Source: a bacterium
GTDB taxonomy: Bacteria > Ratteibacteria > UBA8468 > B48-G9 > DTJG01
Assembly: GCA_026418655.1 (NCBI GenBank)
Contig: JAOAAW010000040.1
Span: forward strand, 1-9,591
Length of the DNA: 9,591 nt
Reading direction: 5' to 3'
Shown: piece by piece, positions 7,342 through 9,591 of the stretch
How the letters are laid out: each line of letters begins with the position of its first letter
Position numbering within the stretch: position 1 is the stretch's first letter
Notes under the pieces: model-generated
The model's database searches: none
What the model saw: the letters and a program-made list of their open reading frames with translations, nothing else
Told to the model about the DNA's origin: nothing
Position numbers and translations under genes: made by a program

Positions 7342-8423
7342 TGTCACTTCTTTATAAGCCGGATTGGGAAGAAACAAAGAAAAATTACAGGAAATGGTGG
7401 GCCGGGGAATACTTTGGAAGATGTGCCATATCGGTTTGTGCCCCAAAGAAAAATCCACCTGATATTCCACAACCACCGCAACCTAAGGATATCTACCAGA
7501 AATGGTACGACCTTGATTACATAAGCTGCGTAAATGATTACAATTTATCCCGTACATTCTTTGGTGCAGAAGCAATACCAATATGGAATGGTGGTTATCC
7601 CGGTCATACTGCAATTCCTACATTTCTTGGTTGTCCGGTGCATCTTGATATGACAACTGGTTGGTGGGAACCAGTGCTTATTGATGAAGAAATTAAGTAC
7701 AGCACACTTAAACTCAAAGAGAACCATCCTGATTATAAATTTGCCATTGAACTTTTAAAGCGTGGCGTTAAGGAAGCAGAAGGGAGATGCCTTGTTTCAA
7801 TCGGTGCTTTTGGAGGTTGTGGAGACACCCTTGCCGCATTGAGGGGTACTGAAAGACTATTGTTTGATTGTATAGAGAGACCCCAGCAGGTAAAAGAGGC
7901 AGAGATGTATCTTATGGAGATGTGGTGCGAATATTACGAGAAACTGTACCGAATAATAAAAAACATAGATGAAGGTTCAACATGCTGGTTTCCTTTATGG
8001 GCTCCTGGAAAATTTTATGCGGCACAGAATGATTTTGCCTACAACATCTCAACAAAAATGTTTGAAGAGATTTTTGTTCCCGCAATTGAAAGACAGACCA
8101 ATTTCCTTGATTTTTGCGTTTATCATGTTGATGGGATTGGAAATTTCAAACACATTGATGTTCTTCTGGAATTACCAAAATTGCAGGCAATCCAGATACT
8201 TCCAGGTGCAGGGAAACCATCACCACTTCATTTTATGGATGTATTAAAAAAAGTTCAAAAAAAAGGTAAGAACCTTCATATTTCCATCCACCATTCTGAA
8301 GTCAGGACAGCACTTGAAAATCTCAGTGCTCGTGGACTTTTTATTTCCACATCCTGCGAAACAGAAGATGATGCCCTCAGATTAATAGATAACACCTATA
8401 AATGGTCAGAAAACCGAATCTGA
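7341..8423 (+). CDS. Uroporphyrinogen decarboxylase-like (URO-D superfamily) protein
   Basis: A 360-residue cytoplasmic protein without a signal peptide. The C-terminal half fits the URO-D/methylcobamide methyltransferase TIM barrel: NDFAYNISTKMFEEIFVPAIERQTNFLDF (230-258), then YHVDGIGNFKHIDVLLELPKLQAIQILPGAG (261-291) and FISTSCETEDDA (334-345). In MtaA-type methyltransferases the first strand reads His-x-Cys-Gly and binds zinc with a later Cys. Here it reads His262-Val-Asp264-Gly with Cys339 downstream, so one zinc ligand would be Asp rather than Cys (my alignment by eye). It is not a haem-pathway HemE: it lacks the expected N-terminal R-Q-AGR signature. The N-terminus (KPDWEETKKNYRKWWAGE) is of the type seen on URO-D-like proteins of polysaccharide-degrading uncultured bacteria (recalled, not checked). 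No corrinoid-protein gene is present in the window. The ATG overlaps the previous stop by one base (TAATG), implying translational coupling with the secreted protein. Confidence 0.75.
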   Translation: MSLLYKPDWEETKKNYRKWWAGEYFGRCAISVCAPKKNPPDIPQPPQPKDIYQKWYDLDYISCVNDYNLSRTFFGAEAIPIWNGGYPGHTAIPTFLGCPVHLDMTTGWWEPVLIDEEIKYSTLKLKENHPDYKFAIELLKRGVKEAEGRCLVSIGAFGGCGDTLAALRGTERLLFDCIERPQQVKEAEMYLMEMWCEYYEKLYRIIKNIDEGSTCWFPLWAPGKFYAAQNDFAYNISTKMFEEIFVPAIERQTNFLDFCVYHVDGIGNFKHIDVLLELPKLQAIQILPGAGKPSPLHFMDVLKKVQKKGKNLHISIHHSEVRTALENLSARGLFISTSCETEDDALRLIDNTYKWSENRI

Positions 8424-8426
8424 TAG

Positions 8427-8455
8427 TTGCCCTTTCTTTGATTATCTGGCATAAT
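8427..8455 (+). promoter_or_regulatory. Candidate internal promoter ahead of trpG
   Basis: TTGCCC (8427-8432) and CATAAT (8450-8455) are separated by exactly 17 bases, 4/6 and 5/6 matches to sigma-70 boxes. A transcript would start near 8462, about 15 bases before the trpG ATG and just before its ribosome site. It lies in the 53-base gap between the URO-D-like gene and trpG, the widest gap in this gene run, so trpG-trpD could be transcribed without the two preceding genes. Confidence 0.4.
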
Positions 8456-8463
8456 AAATGCTA

Positions 8464-8469
8464 AAAGGA
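8464..8469 (+). promoter_or_regulatory. Ribosome binding site of trpG
   Basis: AAAGGA with a 7-base spacer to the ATG at 8477; it supports this start. Confidence 0.6.
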
Positions 8470-8476
8470 CGTAAAC

Positions 8477-9046
8477 ATGCAGACAATCCTGATGATTGAT
8501 AATTATGATTCATTTACCTATAATCTTGTGCAATACTTTGGAGACCTCGGTTGCAGGGTAAAGGTTTTCAGAAACGATGAAATATCCATAGGGAAAGTTT
8601 CAAAACAAAAATTTGACAGAATCGTTATTTCCCCCGGGCCCGGTAGGCCTGAAAATGCTGGTATTTCAGTAGATTTAATTAAAATGTTTGAAGGGAAAAA
8701 GCCAATTTTGGGGGTGTGTCTTGGACACCAGTGTATTGGCTATGTTTATGGTGGAAAAATTGTAGGAGCAAAACACCTGATGCACGGAAAGACATCTTTA
8801 ATTTATCACAACAATGAAAATATTTTCACGGATATCCCCAATCCATTTTCTGCTACAAGATATCATTCCCTCGTTATTGAAAAGAAAAGTATACCCTCAA
8901 TTCTTGAAATCACTGCGTGGAGTGATGATGGTGAGATCATGGGTGTCAGACACAAAAGGTATGATATTTATGGAGTTCAATTCCATCCTGAATCAATCCT
9001 TACAGGTGAAGGAAAAAAAATTCTTATAAATTTTTTGAAGATATGA
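8477..9046 (+). CDS. trpG: Anthranilate synthase component II, glutamine amidotransferase
   Basis: Hydrolyses glutamine and passes ammonia to TrpE. The 189-residue length fits a stand-alone subunit not fused to TrpD. Class I glutamine amidotransferase motifs are complete: IDNYDSFTYNLVQ (7-19), SPGPGRPENAG (52-62, oxyanion region), nucleophile Cys81 in GVCLGHQ, and His170/Glu172 in GVQFHPES. GKTS (104-107) and RYHSLV (128-133) are typical of the TrpG/PabA group. The same protein may also serve PabB in folate synthesis, as known for some bacteria; no pabB is in the window. Its stop overlaps the trpD start (ATGA at 9043-9046), so the two are translationally coupled. It lies 4.4 kb from its partner trpE. 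Confidence 0.96.
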   Translation: MQTILMIDNYDSFTYNLVQYFGDLGCRVKVFRNDEISIGKVSKQKFDRIVISPGPGRPENAGISVDLIKMFEGKKPILGVCLGHQCIGYVYGGKIVGAKHLMHGKTSLIYHNNENIFTDIPNPFSATRYHSLVIEKKSIPSILEITAWSDDGEIMGVRHKRYDIYGVQFHPESILTGEGKKILINFLKI

Positions 9047-9591
9047 TTGTCCAGGAAGCATTAAAAAAAATTGTATCAGGGGAAAAATTAACAAGACATC
9101 AGTCGGCAGAATGTTTCCGTGAGATTATGGAAGGGCATGTTTCTGATGTGGTTGTATCTGCTTTCCTTACAGCACTCAGAATTACCGGAGAGACCCGCGA
9201 AATTGTTGAGGGCGCAGTGGAAATAATGAGAGAAAAATGCCTTAAAGTAAAAACTCATGGCATTGTAGCAGATACCTGTGGAACTGGCGGGGATAATACC
9301 GGTACTTTCAATATCTCAACTGCTGCTGCGATTGTTGCTTCTGCATGTGGTGTTCGGGTTGCAAAACATGGAAACAGGGCTGTTTCGAGTAAAAGTGGCA
9401 GTGCTGATGTGCTTGAAAAAATTGGCATGAAAATAGAGATTGAACCAGAAAAAGCAGAAAGGATGCTTGAAGAAATTGGTTTTACTTTCCTTTTTGCGCC
9501 GCTGTATCATCCTGCAATGAAAAATGTTGCTCCTGTCAGAAAAGAGATTGGTTTTAGAACAATTTTTAATATCCTTGGTCCACTGTGCAAC
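9043..9591 (+). CDS. trpD: Anthranilate phosphoribosyltransferase (N-terminal 183 residues, cut by window end)
   Basis: Transfers phosphoribosyl from PRPP to anthranilate, the second tryptophan-specific step. The frame opens at the ATG at 9043, inside the trpG stop (ATGA), and is open to the window end, so about half of a typical ~340-residue protein is visible. The helical N-terminal domain is followed by the PRPP-binding glycine loop DTCGTGGDNTGTFNIST (77-93), then VAKHGNRAVSSKSGSADVLE (106-125), FAPLYHPAMKNVAPVRKEIG (151-170) and FRTIFNILGPLCN (171-183), all family hallmarks (the last is usually LGPLTNP). A class III nucleoside phosphorylase (DeoA) shares the fold, but the KHGNR/SSKSGSADVLE segment and the trpG neighbour settle the identity. 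Confidence 0.95.
   Translation, partial: MIVQEALKKIVSGEKLTRHQSAECFREIMEGHVSDVVVSAFLTALRITGETREIVEGAVEIMREKCLKVKTHGIVADTCGTGGDNTGTFNISTAAAIVASACGVRVAKHGNRAVSSKSGSADVLEKIGMKIEIEPEKAERMLEEIGFTFLFAPLYHPAMKNVAPVRKEIGFRTIFNILGPLCN

Noticed and set aside
7341..8423. HemE, the haem-pathway uroporphyrinogen decarboxylase
   Set aside because: The N-terminal arginine-rich substrate motif of HemE is absent and the sequence fits the methyltransferase-like branch of the superfamily.

Overview
The window reads as chromosomal DNA of an AT-rich bacterium. Gene packing is tight, with gaps of a few bases and overlapping stop/start codons. No rRNA, tRNA, CRISPR array, transposase or long repeat was seen. A secreted protein of about 1,100 residues built like a glycoside hydrolase, next to a uroporphyrinogen-decarboxylase-like (URO-D-like) protein, is a pairing I associate with uncultured polysaccharide degraders such as PVC-type or Omnitrophota-like lineages. 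That placement is an impression, not something the sequence proves.

Layout. Positions 1-279 hold the C-terminal end of a plus-strand gene whose start lies outside the window; its fold pattern resembles the C-terminus of the large protein at 4048-7341. Positions 282-2431 hold a compact minus-strand operon. In transcription order it encodes a small DUF2905 membrane protein, a carbon-nitrogen hydrolase (nitrilase superfamily) with an intact Glu-Lys-Cys triad, and an aldo/keto-reductase-fold protein carrying two C-terminal [4Fe-4S] motifs. A short divergent promoter region (2432-2550) separates this operon from the plus-strand genes.

From 2551 to the window end, all genes lie on the plus strand. 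They are trpE, a 1097-residue secreted glycoside-hydrolase-like protein, a 360-residue URO-D-like protein, trpG, and trpD (cut by the window end). trpE, trpG and trpD encode the first two steps of tryptophan synthesis: TrpE-TrpG makes anthranilate from chorismate and glutamine, and TrpD adds the phosphoribosyl group. Two genes with no evident link to tryptophan sit between the two anthranilate synthase subunit genes, spaced as if they were operon members. A promoter-like sequence just before trpG (8427-8455) could drive trpG-trpD independently.

The points most worth a second look are the interrupted trp operon, the large protein as a possible uncharacterised glycoside hydrolase coupled to a methyltransferase-like URO-D protein, and the aldo/keto-reductase-fold ferredoxin fusion whose usual catalytic residues appear altered.
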